Position numbers and translations under genes: made by a program. A stretch of DNA of 64,000 nucleotides, from contig JAIXMF010000006.1 of the NCBI GenBank assembly GCA_025201365.1, forward strand, positions 434,001 through 498,000, written 5' to 3'. Each line of letters begins with the position of its first letter. The stretch's first letter is position 1. Source of the stretch: Syncephalis plumigaleata. Its lineage: Eukaryota; Zoopagomycota; Zoopagomycetes; Zoopagales; Piptocephalidaceae. Below the pieces are notes generated by a model. That model saw nothing but the letters and a program-made list of their open reading frames with translations. It ran no database searches and was not told the origin of the DNA. Below are positions 37,390 through 47,873 of the stretch, one piece after another.

Positions 37390-38978
37390 TTAAGAAAGTA
37401 AAAACTTGTTGTTTTCATAGTAATCTAGCATGGGATTCTCACCGGAAATGGTGCGTGTCTGTGCGGTATCCGCGAAATACACGAGGAACTCGCGTTCACC
37501 TAGGACGCGCGAGCTAAACGCGGCATGATCACTCCGACATATTAGTTGGTAGATGTCGCGTAGTAATTCAAAGTTGGTAGGATAGAAGATGTCGAACCAG
37601 CCCGGTTGTACCATATATGTGGAGCATGGCACCATTGTATTCCGATAGCGTGTCTGCACAACCGGTGCATCCTGTCCTGGCATTGCATCGGGTAATTTGT
37701 AGAAATCCGATAATATCAAACGATGTCGAGGGAAGTGGTCGCGCAGCTGTTCCAATAGTAGTAACGCTTTGGTAGGCAGGAATTCGGCCGATGTAAGATT
37801 AGGCGCCAACGGGAAGTGTTGTCGAAAACGATAGAACGGCAACTGTTGTAGAATGGGACTACGATAGCCAGCCCGGCGACGTAGCGTTAAATAGCGTTGA
37901 ATTAGCGGGTCATTCACCGGCTCATAGACCTCCTCGTAATTGCCCTGTTTATCCGTGTGAACTACCGCTTGCATTGGACGGCCACTGTTAATCTCGTAGC
38001 GTACAATATCGTGCGCGAAATTATCCTAAGCACGCAATGTTAGAAACACTGTATTGTACTTGTATGATCCATGCATTAAACATCAAGCATTATTCACTTA
38101 CGATGACTTCCATAGCGATAAAATAGCACGGTTGAACGACTAGTTGATCCCAATCGAATATACTACGATTAATAATACGTACATGCTTATCATGTGCTTT
38201 ATCCGAACTACGCAGCTGATGTTGTTGCGCCTGTTGTTCGGCCAGCTTTGAACTAATCTCGATGATGTGATATTGCGTACGCTCGTAGATGGAGGGCTCG
38301 TGTTCACGGATATAGTCAAGGATGTTAAGCATTAGCGTGCCATTACCAGCACCAATCTCGTAGATATTTAGATCTTCATGCGGATATCCATTGAGTTTAT
38401 ACTCTGACACTAGATAATTGGCAATAGCATAGCCATACCATGGCTTAACAAACGATGATGATAATGATGATGATCAATGTCATGAATGATATAATATGTA
38501 TATGTATTGTAAGGCATCTACTTACTTTAAACAACTCGGTAGGTGTGTGCCATACTTGTCGCATAACATCATTAACATCATCGAGTTCACCTTCTATCTC
38601 AGTGTAACGAGCACTGATACGATTCATGAATTCCAATTGATCTCGACATGTGTTAAAGTCGAAACCTTGTTCATCATCAGATACCGTGAATATAGTGGCT
38701 TGTTTGGAGAAATAGCCATAATGCGGATTATACAGCGAATCATCCACGAAATCCCGTGCTAGCATGGAACACTCCCGTGGTGGTTTATGATATCGAGCTG
38801 CCTGTGCCGCAGTTATACGTGGATAATCGGGAACTGGCTTATTACGCGGTGCCGATGGATGGTCGCTGCCGTGTAGTAAATGAAAGGCCAACTCGGCAAT
38901 ACCGCGTATCTGTCTACCATGCACATATGGTCTAATAGAATGTACCACTGGTTTTAACGAGAACAGCGATAATGTCAT
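37390..38978 (-). CDS. NDUFAF7/MidA-type protein arginine methyltransferase
   Basis: Mitochondrial SAM-dependent methyltransferase family; NDUFAF7 methylates an arginine of a complex I subunit during assembly. ATG at 38978 gives a basic, Arg-containing N-terminus (MTLSLFSLKPVVHSIRPYVH), consistent with mitochondrial import. Family features: the SMLARDFVDDSLYNPHYGYF region, then the SAM loop NIYEIGAGNGTLMLNIL, YHIIEISSKLAEQQ, FIAMEVIDNFAHD and FPTNFELLRD-like YPTNFELLRDIYQ. Three exons, with introns near 38440-38525 and 38025-38098. Length is about 485 residues. Its presence implies the organism keeps respiratory complex I or uses the enzyme otherwise. The ending is the stop at 37390-37392. 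Confidence 0.85.
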
Positions 38979-39334
38979 AGTGACTAGGCAAGTGTAGCTA
39001 GCATGATTGACACGATAGAAGCGGCGATTACAACCAAGAGGAATATGAGTCGTAAAACATATAACCGCGCTAGCTAGCTATTTCTCTATTCTCCTCGCTT
39101 CCTATTATTGCTGCCTAATTCAATTTGTCGTTAAGTAATAAACACACGTAGCAGTAGTAGTGATAATTAAGAGACGAGACAAGACGAGACGCGATGCAAT
39201 CAAGAAATGTCAATAAACTTTGACGTGTCAAGCAAACTAACCAATTTTTATATCGCTATTAAATCGTAGAATTTGTGTCAAATTCATACACATACAGATA
39301 CTTCCCTATTTTCCCTTTTCCCGGATCGACGAGT

Positions 39335-41344
39335 ATGCCACTTGCTTATCGTCAGCTACGATCGATTAAAGCACTAAGAACACAATGGGAGGCTAGCAGT
39401 AGGAGTCACACGGTAGTAGGCGAGACATATGGAAATAATTACTGCAATGCAATAAGAAGCAGCCGTATAGAACGTTTCAACACTCATAGAACTGGTTATG
39501 CTTGTCAATTACGTTTGAAATCTACCGCAATTCCAAAGAACAAATCCGCGGCATTATCGAGAGACGAGATAAAGAACAAAGATAACGATGCTGATGCTGT
39601 TGACAATAACGATAATGACAATGATAATGACAGTCTTCTGGGAAGACCCAGTTATATTGAGCGTCGTCGTCAAGGCGCCAAATGGTACAACTATCGTAAG
39701 CCGATACCTAGAACATTTGAGAGAAAGTCGTCGTTATTAGAGGCGGCCACACAACTTGCTCCTATTAATGCTAGAGGGATTGAACAAGGACTCGGGGTAC
39801 TCGATGATTTCGATCATATCGTTAATAGTACGATGGGCGTGGATAGACATCAGTTGGAGGTGACATCGGACGATGAACAAATGGAGATCGTCATGCTACG
39901 TGATGCACTCGTCAACAACAATCTCGATAGTGCTTGGGGACTATTCAACAGCATCAAGGATAAAGGATTCATGCATGAGATACCGCCCAGTCTACTTAGT
40001 CGCTTGCTAATCACGATACGACATACGTGTCAGCATCGTATTGAGATGGCGTTATCCAACGAGCAAGGACGTATCACCAATCGAATCCACATCAACGACT
40101 ATTTGTACACGTTATTCGAGGCGATGCATCAGTATAACGGTCGATTCTCGCGCCCTAGAGACTATGCCTTTTGGATGCTTTGGCTGTTGCAGTATCCGAA
40201 GTCGCGTAATAACAAGCAGCTAATATCCGGTAGAATATCGGCGGCAAAGATAGCGCTTAACATTTACTTGAAAGCGGAGGAGCAACAACTAGAGGATGAC
40301 CCGCGTCTCATGGTAGCACTCTCCCTTACCCTATGGTATTTGTCGCATGAACGAACCATAAAGGACATATGGATAAGTAAGATGACGCTGGCCGCTAACA
40401 ATCTAGCCAAAACGAAAGTGATGCTTCATCCAACAACTTTCACGCAATTGCTGGCCATTGAGACAGATTGGATGGAGGCAACACTAGCCAGAAAACTATT
40501 TATGGCAGCGTATGAGTCGTTACATAATAATAATAATACGGAGGAGGAGGAGGAATTGCCTGCACCTTCACTTTCCAACGCCACTCTAAGGAAGCTCAAG
40601 ATCATGCATACGCATCGATTGCACACATACGATAATGCAATCGTGCATCTAATCCATCGTAGAGATCCTCAAATACTAATGGCATTTGAAGTGTACGAGT
40701 TGATGCGCAAGGATGGATTCTATCCCAAGACAGAGACCTGGACGAGTTTCGTCACAATATGCGCGCAACAGTATCGATTCAGTCTCGCCACACGACTATG
40801 GAATGATCGACGTGAAGCGGGGCTCTCCTGCTCGTTTCGAGCCGGTCGCATGCTCATTAATCGACTGGCCAGTCAGAAGCACATTGATGACGCGTTGCTA
40901 ATCTACCAGGATATCTGCAGTCATTCTAGTCGGGGTCATGCCATTTGGCCAGCTCATATTGTCATGATTCCCGTTCTACTACGTGAGAAACGACTAGATG
41001 AAGTAGATAAGATACTCGATACATGGTCGTTAGATTTCAGTAAACGACATAAGATACGAAATCCATCGAATGATGCAGAAGGAGAAGAGGAGGAGGATGA
41101 GAAAGTAGAGTTCCCTTCATTTTTCGACTCGTCAGTTAATAGTAAAGCGGAACCCGTTGAACTGGCTAAATGGCACGGTCGACTCATTGATGCTTATGCG
41201 CAACAGGGACAATTGGAAATGTCAGAGCGACTTTATACACGACTACTACAACGAGTGGATCGTAAATACACGAAGATTAAAACGAAGCATTGGTCGAGTA
41301 GTATAGACAGGCAGCGTTGGCAATTCAATAGGAAGAAACCTTAA
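39335..41344 (+). CDS. Mitochondrial PPR-like helical-repeat protein
   Basis: One exon, 669 residues from ATG 39335. The frame is open further upstream but lacks another ATG. The N-terminus is basic and Ser/Arg-rich (MPLAYRQLRSIKALRTQW), fitting mitochondrial import. An Asp/Asn low-complexity stretch follows (about residues 85-105). The rest is alpha-helical repeats of pentatricopeptide type: VMLHPTTFTQLLAIETDW, AFEVYELMRKDGFYPKTETW, LATRLWNDRREAGLSC, ALLIYQDICSHSSRG. Fungal PPR proteins of this kind process or translate mitochondrial transcripts. The exact ortholog is not clear. The gene is divergent from the NDUFAF7-type gene, 356 bp between starts, so both may answer to a shared mitochondrial programme. 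Confidence 0.7.
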   Translation: MPLAYRQLRSIKALRTQWEASSRSHTVVGETYGNNYCNAIRSSRIERFNTHRTGYACQLRLKSTAIPKNKSAALSRDEIKNKDNDADAVDNNDNDNDNDSLLGRPSYIERRRQGAKWYNYRKPIPRTFERKSSLLEAATQLAPINARGIEQGLGVLDDFDHIVNSTMGVDRHQLEVTSDDEQMEIVMLRDALVNNNLDSAWGLFNSIKDKGFMHEIPPSLLSRLLITIRHTCQHRIEMALSNEQGRITNRIHINDYLYTLFEAMHQYNGRFSRPRDYAFWMLWLLQYPKSRNNKQLISGRISAAKIALNIYLKAEEQQLEDDPRLMVALSLTLWYLSHERTIKDIWISKMTLAANNLAKTKVMLHPTTFTQLLAIETDWMEATLARKLFMAAYESLHNNNNTEEEEELPAPSLSNATLRKLKIMHTHRLHTYDNAIVHLIHRRDPQILMAFEVYELMRKDGFYPKTETWTSFVTICAQQYRFSLATRLWNDRREAGLSCSFRAGRMLINRLASQKHIDDALLIYQDICSHSSRGHAIWPAHIVMIPVLLREKRLDEVDKILDTWSLDFSKRHKIRNPSNDAEGEEEEDEKVEFPSFFDSSVNSKAEPVELAKWHGRLIDAYAQQGQLEMSERLYTRLLQRVDRKYTKIKTKHWSSSIDRQRWQFNRKKP

Positions 41345-41913
41345 TTTATATCATGACAATGCAAATGTATTCTATAATCATTATAAGCTAATACCGCACG
41401 ATGTAATAGTTTGTATGTAAAATAAACAGATAAATAACACAGCTTTATATGATTAAATAATTTAATTTATTATATGCTAGAGGATAGATGATAATGTGTG
41501 ATGCTAATAAGGATAGGAGATGCAAGATTAAATGACTCAATGGTGTTAGTATGCTACTGATGATGATGATGATGATGCTAATGAATTTGAATGCCAAATA
41601 CAAAAATGCAAATAGGCAACAGTCATGTTGTACAACTCAATATATATATAACTGATTACAACTACAACTATTACAACTATTACAGTTAACAAGTGTAGAC
41701 AAGTGTAGACAACATCATGTACGCACGTGTGTATGTGTCTGCTAGAGATAATATTCTGGGGATGATGTCGTTGCTTTAGTAGTGCGTTACAAGAATACTA
41801 TCACTACAATAATAGTAATAATGATAATAGTAATAATGGCATAAGAATAGTAGTCATAGCATAGATTGATTGATAAAGCAAAGATGTGCACAGCTAATAC
41901 GAGCACACTTTGC
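41345..41913. other. Convergent intergenic region, 0.57 kb
   Basis: 3' ends of the PPR-like gene and the phosphate transporter. AATAAA at about 41421, a GATGAT run near 41560, a direct duplication of ACAAGTGTAG at about 41690-41710, and AATAAT repeats near 41805-41840. No gene seen. Confidence 0.5.
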
Positions 41914-43554
41914 TTAGTCCTTTTGTTCCGTCATCATTAGACCCTCTTCGGGAGAGGATGGTTTGAGCGCGGATGGGTACATGTCCTCATCTTCACCGGA
42001 CAACTCCTCGAGTGTTTTGCCTGCAGTCTCCGGAATGAAGAAGGTGAACAACAGACCGATGAACATGAACACGGCGAAGATAATGATGAGCTCGGGGACG
42101 AACTCGTTCTTGCCACCAATGTTCTTCATTTGGGAGAAACCGACTTGGGCCACGATGGCACCCAATTTACCAGAGGCAGCCGAGATACCATGAGCCGTTG
42201 ATCGGTAACGAGTAGGGAACACCTCGCCTGGCACGATAAAAGTGGTTGTGTTGGGACCAAAGTTCTGGAAGAACTGAGTGAGTGTGAATATAACAATGAA
42301 CAACACAATGCTGGTGTCGCGAATGGCGTTGAAACCGATACCCATGATGAGGAAGAGAACCGTAAGAATGGCGAAACCACCCAATTGAATACGCTTGCGT
42401 CCGATACGATCGACGAGGAACACGGTGACCCAGTAGCCGGGCACGGTACCAAGGAGAGCGATGATGATGTTACCGACAGACGAGGTGAACAGGTCGCGAT
42501 ACGGCGAGCTATGATCGACGAAGCCCATGGCGTTAAGGATGATGGCGTTATTGAGACCGGTACCGTAGAAGGCGACGTCCAAAGCGAACCAGGATAGCGA
42601 GGTACCTAGGAGCACCTTGAGATTGGCCCATTTCGAGAAGTGAGCATAGAAATCGCTCCATGATGCCTTGGGACGTGCTTTGGCGTGATCTTGTGCCACT
42701 TGAGCGGCAGCAGCAACATCTTGCGCATGTTGGTCCGTGTCCTTGTTGAGCACGTTGCCGATATCCTTGGTAGCCTTGGTGAGGTCATTGTCAATGTCCA
42801 TGGTGTAGCGTGGGGTCTCGGGGATCGTCATCCGGAAGTAGATGGCCACTAGACCGGGAATGGCACCGACACCAATACAGATACGCCAGACGTAGTCAAA
42901 GTTGTACACATCCTCCTCGATGGCGTTCTTGAAGGCAGCCACAGTGATGGTGGACACGATAGCCGCGGCCAGAATACCGAAACCTTGCATGGCAAATACG
43001 GCGGCAATCATGGCACCACGTCGCTTGGTGGTGGCAAACTCGGCGGTGATGACGGCCGAGAGTGGGTAGTCACCACCGACACCAATACCGAGGATGAAAC
43101 GCCAGATGATGAGCATGGTGGTGGCACGGATACCACGTACTGCATCAGCGGCAAATGCCGATGTGATCGTGAAGACGACAATCATCAAGAGCTCGATACC
43201 GTACATCTTCTTACGACCAAGACGATCGGCCAGGTAACCGAAGAAGAGCTGACCCACTAGTGTACCAACGGCGGCCGACACCTTAAGTCCAAGATCGATA
43301 CTAGGCGGGACCGTGTTGTTATTGTCGGCGAAGTAAACGTAGCCGAGCATCTGTACGACCAAGTTGATGATGAACAAGTCGTAGGCATCGGTGAAGAAGC
43401 CAATACCGGAAACGATACAAGCACGGATGTGGAACCAGCCAAATTTGGCGTTGTCGATCTCGGCCAATGCTTGACGACGTCGTTCGCGAGCATCCAAGGG
43501 CTGCGTCGTGGCCATCATTACTTCAGACATGTGGTCTTGTTCGGCGGCTGACAT
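41914..43554 (-). CDS. PHO84: High-affinity inorganic phosphate/H+ symporter
   Basis: A major facilitator of the phosphate:H+ symporter (PHS) family in the plasma membrane. Single exon, 546 residues, 12 predicted membrane helices with a central cytosolic loop (about 250-310). Motifs: GIGFFTDAYDLFIINLV in TM1, GQLFFGYLADRLGRKKMYG, GIGVGGDYPLSAVITAEFA (the PHS signature) in TM4, PETPRYTMDI, and VFLVDRIGRKRIQLGG in the second half. The C-terminus is acidic with ELSGEDEDM. Codon use is biased to G/C-ending codons compared with its neighbours and there are no introns, both as expected of a highly expressed gene. Numerous family members transport phosphate; glycerophosphodiester transport is the alternative. 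Confidence 0.92.
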   Translation of the reverse strand: MSAAEQDHMSEVMMATTQPLDARERRRQALAEIDNAKFGWFHIRACIVSGIGFFTDAYDLFIINLVVQMLGYVYFADNNNTVPPSIDLGLKVSAAVGTLVGQLFFGYLADRLGRKKMYGIELLMIVVFTITSAFAADAVRGIRATTMLIIWRFILGIGVGGDYPLSAVITAEFATTKRRGAMIAAVFAMQGFGILAAAIVSTITVAAFKNAIEEDVYNFDYVWRICIGVGAIPGLVAIYFRMTIPETPRYTMDIDNDLTKATKDIGNVLNKDTDQHAQDVAAAAQVAQDHAKARPKASWSDFYAHFSKWANLKVLLGTSLSWFALDVAFYGTGLNNAIILNAMGFVDHSSPYRDLFTSSVGNIIIALLGTVPGYWVTVFLVDRIGRKRIQLGGFAILTVLFLIMGIGFNAIRDTSIVLFIVIFTLTQFFQNFGPNTTTFIVPGEVFPTRYRSTAHGISAASGKLGAIVAQVGFSQMKNIGGKNEFVPELIIIFAVFMFIGLLFTFFIPETAGKTLEELSGEDEDMYPSALKPSSPEEGLMMTEQKD

Positions 43555-43885
43555 GTTGTCTTGATGAATAGGAAACGAGAGGATAGAGAATTAGGAAGGA
43601 ACGGCAAACGTAACAGAAAGTGTCGCTAATACGGACACGACGTGATAGGTATGCTATGAGGAGTGAACCTGCAATCAATTAAAAAGATAATGAAATAAAA
43701 TTCAGCTTAATCGTTGACGCAATAACAATTATTACGACAGTACGTGTTTGCTAAAATATTAGAGTGTTTTGCACGCAAGTACGCGGCACAAAGCGCGCGT
43801 ATTAGGAGAACCGAAAGGTAAGAGAAAAGCGTTGGTTGGAAAAAGACCACACCGAACCACGACGGGGAGTGACATTGACCATGGG

Positions 43886-43893
43886 CTTTTATA
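43886..43893 (-). promoter_or_regulatory. Possible TATA box of the phosphate transporter gene
   Basis: TATAAAAG on the minus strand, about 332 bp before the ATG at 43554. A polypyrimidine/AG acceptor-like GATTGCAG near 43670-43677 suggests a 5'-UTR intron between the two. Both are inferred. Confidence 0.35.
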
Positions 43894-46496
43894 GAGTTTC
43901 CCATCGCTGATGTCGCTGATAGTGGCAGCGATGAGATTTAGGAGTTAGAAAAAAGGGTCGGACTGCTCTCTGACTCTGACCCCGTATGTGCGCGGTTTGT
44001 ATGGTTCGGGCAAACGCGGAGCTCTCTTCAAAACATGGGAGCATTCGAACTGGTTAACCTACTCATTACACACACCCCACTCCTGTCAGTTAGTGAGTAG
44101 AAGCCATTCCCAATCTCAATTACCGCAAAGGAATGATTAATTAGGAATGTCGACTGCTCACACATCAGTTGCCTTATTGATTGGCTAAATTTTATCTTGT
44201 ACGCAGATCCGCTTATCAGTTACAAGCGAATAGACGATTGGCGGAATAAACAAACGTCGTGTAATGGAATATTCGATAGCGTGGTACGGTAAGTCAAGTC
44301 ACCGGTGCTGTTGTAACAGTGGTAATGTGAATACCAGCAACAATGCAAATAATGTACGAGAGAACGAGATCACAAATGGCAATGGGAAAGTTACTGCTGT
44401 TATTATTGTTACTGCTAATAATCATACTAATCATTTACACATGATTCTACCATGATGATACTGATGTGAAAGAAATAGTAATAAATTAATAGTATATGAT
44501 GATATTCATTCTAATAAAAAATAAAAAATAGATAAATGCTTGTGAGCTTTGTCCTATAATACAGGATAGTACAGGCAATAGTGGAGATTATCCACTATCC
44601 GTTTCAGTTTGTACATGCTTATTTTTGTGAGCGAGTGAGTGAACGAGTGTGTGCGTGGGTGGGTTAATGCAAGATAATATGCCGAGCACAGGCGATGTTC
44701 ATTCGACAAATGACGTTACTTTTTTCCTGCACTGTCATAGACAATCTACGCCTATTTGTCATGCCTCTCGTTCATTTGTCAGTGAATAGGTTACGGCCCA
44801 TGCTAGTGTAGCCATGTTCTTCCAACCTGTCAGATGAACATTCCTATAACCATGACCATTTACCTGTTTAGACGCTACTCCTCGACTGATAACAATAATG
44901 TGCCGCCCAGTTTCACTTGTCGTTTTCAGGTAGGACCCGAATAACGAGTCATTGGCATGCTGCATCTGGCAAGTGAACATTATTAACTTGGCAGTTAACC
45001 CGCCTTACTTGTCCTATTGTCATTGAATCTGCCGTTTTCTTTTTGGCTATCAGCACGTGAATATCACACGTCGCAGCTGTAATAATGATAATGAGAATGA
45101 TGATCATCACCGCTTAAGGACAACTAGCTAAATTGACCACTATCGTATGATATTCCAATGTAATGACTGAGGCTTGAATAGAATTGTCTAGAAGACACAA
45201 ACGCGACAATCTAGAACGTTTGTAGACACTAGGTGTGTGTGTGTGTGTGTGTATGTGTACGCACTATTAATGATGTCATACACGGAGGAGAGGAACGTAA
45301 AACATCCGCTGTCGTTTAGAGATAATGGTAAGACTATGATGGGTTCACATGATCAACTAGTACCACTTTCAAACGTGTATCTCCTCAAACAACGAGATTC
45401 ATCTACGTTCCTCAGTCGTAATAATAATAATAAAATATAAGGACAATGCCAATGTTGCTAGTTCATACAATACAAGATAGCCTGTAACATTGTTATAAAA
45501 TCTAAGCATTATTTTCTGTAGCAAACCATTGAATCTATATATACTGGCATCATTCTCGTAGCACTTGATACATTGTCACTATTGATGAGACATGCAAACA
45601 CACATGAACAGTAATAGTATCAGCATTGCATAGGCATTGTCACCATTGTCAGACAACAAATGAACTGTTTCGTTTGTTGCTTCCTCTCTCTCTTTTTACT
45701 CTACTCTATTCTATAATTAATCCTTGTTACTCATTCTCTCGAAATGCAATCAGATCCATAAATATCCTCAAACGTCTATTTATGTATTCATTAGTGAAAC
45801 AGGTATTGATGCATTAAAATACTAAAATAACAACATGTGATTTTGTAAATAAAGGCGCACATCTACGATTCACCACTATTATAATCTAATTGAAGTGGGG
45901 AGACATGCTCATTGCTTTTCATGTTTACTGGGAAGATTCATAAGCACTACACTAAGCAAATAGTGCGCAGTTGACTTTTTGTGACTCCGTCCAATTCGCG
46001 CAACAACATTTTCATATCATCTTTAACATGTATTGAAAGAAAAAGAAGAAACAATCGTGTCTACTAATACACATTGTAGCATTATAATAATTACATGTAT
46101 GAACATGTCTACTACAATCAGCATTGATCATTCCACGTGTGAAATTCTTGTAATAAGATGATGATGATGATGATGATGAAGGAGAGAGCGAGTGATCCTA
46201 TCCAACAATATTAATGCCAAGAAAGAGCAGCACTTTCTTCAAGTCAATAGAGTAGTCACCTTGAATGGAGAATGCTAATGGTGGATGGCGGGTTGGTGTT
46301 TCTGTTCATAAGACCAATCATGATTAATAGCCCGCCTCGTTCAGATACAACGTCCGATATCCGTTTCTTTTTATAAAGCATCACACAACGCTCCTTCTCA
46401 CTAAGTAAGTAATCTAGTTGGTTCATCCGTCTCATTCCTACAAACATACGCCGTGTATCCTTTCATAATATACAGAGAGAATAGTAGCAAGTAACT
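43894..46496. other. 2.6-kb intergenic region, no gene seen
   Basis: Divergent spacer between the phosphate transporter and SVF1. It has a GT run at about 45233-45252, a GATGAT run at about 46156-46178, and AATAAAAAATAAAAAAT near 44512. Open frames are short and lack recognisable domains on either strand. Confidence 0.5.
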
Positions 46497-47769
46497 ATGC
46501 CTCCTACCACGCCATCCGATGATCAAATGCTCGTGAAAGCCTTCGATAATATTGACTCGCCGACAGAGTTAGCCGGTCGACTTACCACTAAGGACTTGCA
46601 GTGGACCGCAATCTCCAGTGCTTGTTCGGAATCGCAAACGATCTACGCGATGACCGAGGACAATGCTCTATTCTTCATTCAGTTAGCCTACGCTAATGCA
46701 GGGTAAGTATTATGGTTAACCAGTAGCAAATAATAGACTACGAGACAGATATGTAAAGTGTAGCTAGTTAGCTTGTTAATATCGTCGTCTATCATTGTCA
46801 GCATTACTATTATTACTATTATCCAATACTTACCTGATATCTATATCTATATGTATATACAGCTTCGGTACTAATATTCAAGTATCCTACCGTTACTTCC
46901 AGCCAGCGAGCAACACCAACATCTTTGGCACGCATACTTGCTCCAATAGCGACTATAAACTATCGGATGATCGATTATCGGTCGATTGTCGCCCCGTTAG
47001 TATTCATCTTAATGAAGCTGCTGACACATACAAGGTTTCATTCCATCAGGATAAGGAGCAGATTGACTTCACAATTACCGTACAAGATCGTGGCTTTACC
47101 CTGGGCAAGGGACGTACCTACTATGGCAAGGGAGAGAACGCTCCCTATATGGCTCATCGTTGGTGGCCACGTTGCATGGTAAAGGGCGTGGCCATTCTAG
47201 ACGGTCAGATGCGTACGCTAGATGGACGAGGCACCTTCATTCATGCCTTCGCCGGTATGAAACCACACACTGCGGCCAGCAGTACTAATCTCGTGCTATT
47301 CCATTCATCACGCGTTACACTTTCATTGATGGAGTTTACGCCGCCACGTCATTTCAACGAGGAGAACCTTCTACAAGGAGCGATCGTGCTTGATGGCGCA
47401 CTCTTGGCGGTAACGGTGAAGAACAAGCTTGAACTATTGGACGAGGAGGTGGATGATAGATCAGGCTACGCGGTACCTAGACGTATTCGTATTCACTGGA
47501 GTGGTCATACAATCGAGGAGACTTCACGCAAGGTAGACGTTACGACAGAGGCATCACTAACAGTGCTAGCGGGTTGTATCGATATTCTGGAACAATTACC
47601 CTGGCTTGTACGTCGACTAATCCAGGCACTAGTGGCTAAGCCTTACGTCTATGAATGGCTGCAAGAAACGAAAACGCAACTGCGTATTGATGATGAATTG
47701 ATCGAGGAGACGGGTCACTTACTATTGAACGGGCGTATATTAATCACAAAATATAATCATCTTTATTGA
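46497..47769 (+). CDS. SVF1: Svf1-like ceramide-binding/survival factor
   Basis: Svf1 is a lipocalin-like protein that in yeast moves ceramide between ER and Golgi and supports survival under oxidative stress and diauxic shift. It has two exons (46497-46702, 46863-47769) and 370 residues, normal for the family. Visible: LTTKDLQWTAISSACSESQT and IYAMTEDNALFFIQLAYANA in the first half, then NIQVSYRYFQPASNTNIFGT, the conserved GYYGKGxxxP-like TYYGKGENAPYMAHRWWPRC, GRGTFIHAFAGMKPHTAAS and SRVTLSLMEFTPP. A short N-terminus precedes the family core; a helix for membrane binding would lie there, but I see only MPPTTPSDDQML. Intact frame. Confidence 0.92.
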
Positions 47770-47873
47770 AATATTAATAAACCGTACAAGTTCATTAGAA
47801 ATCATTTATTCATAGACATATTCATACATAAGAAAGTAGTAGTAGTAGTAGCATTATTGATTATTATACGCGG

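Noticed and set aside
44264-44455. Asn-rich 63-residue frame
   Set aside because: Short, low-complexity, no conserved neighbour or signal.
46450-46475. GTATCCTTT upstream of SVF1 as a second U12 donor
   Set aside because: No branch-site motif follows, and the nearest AG is only about 20 nt away; it lies in the 5' leader. Chance match.
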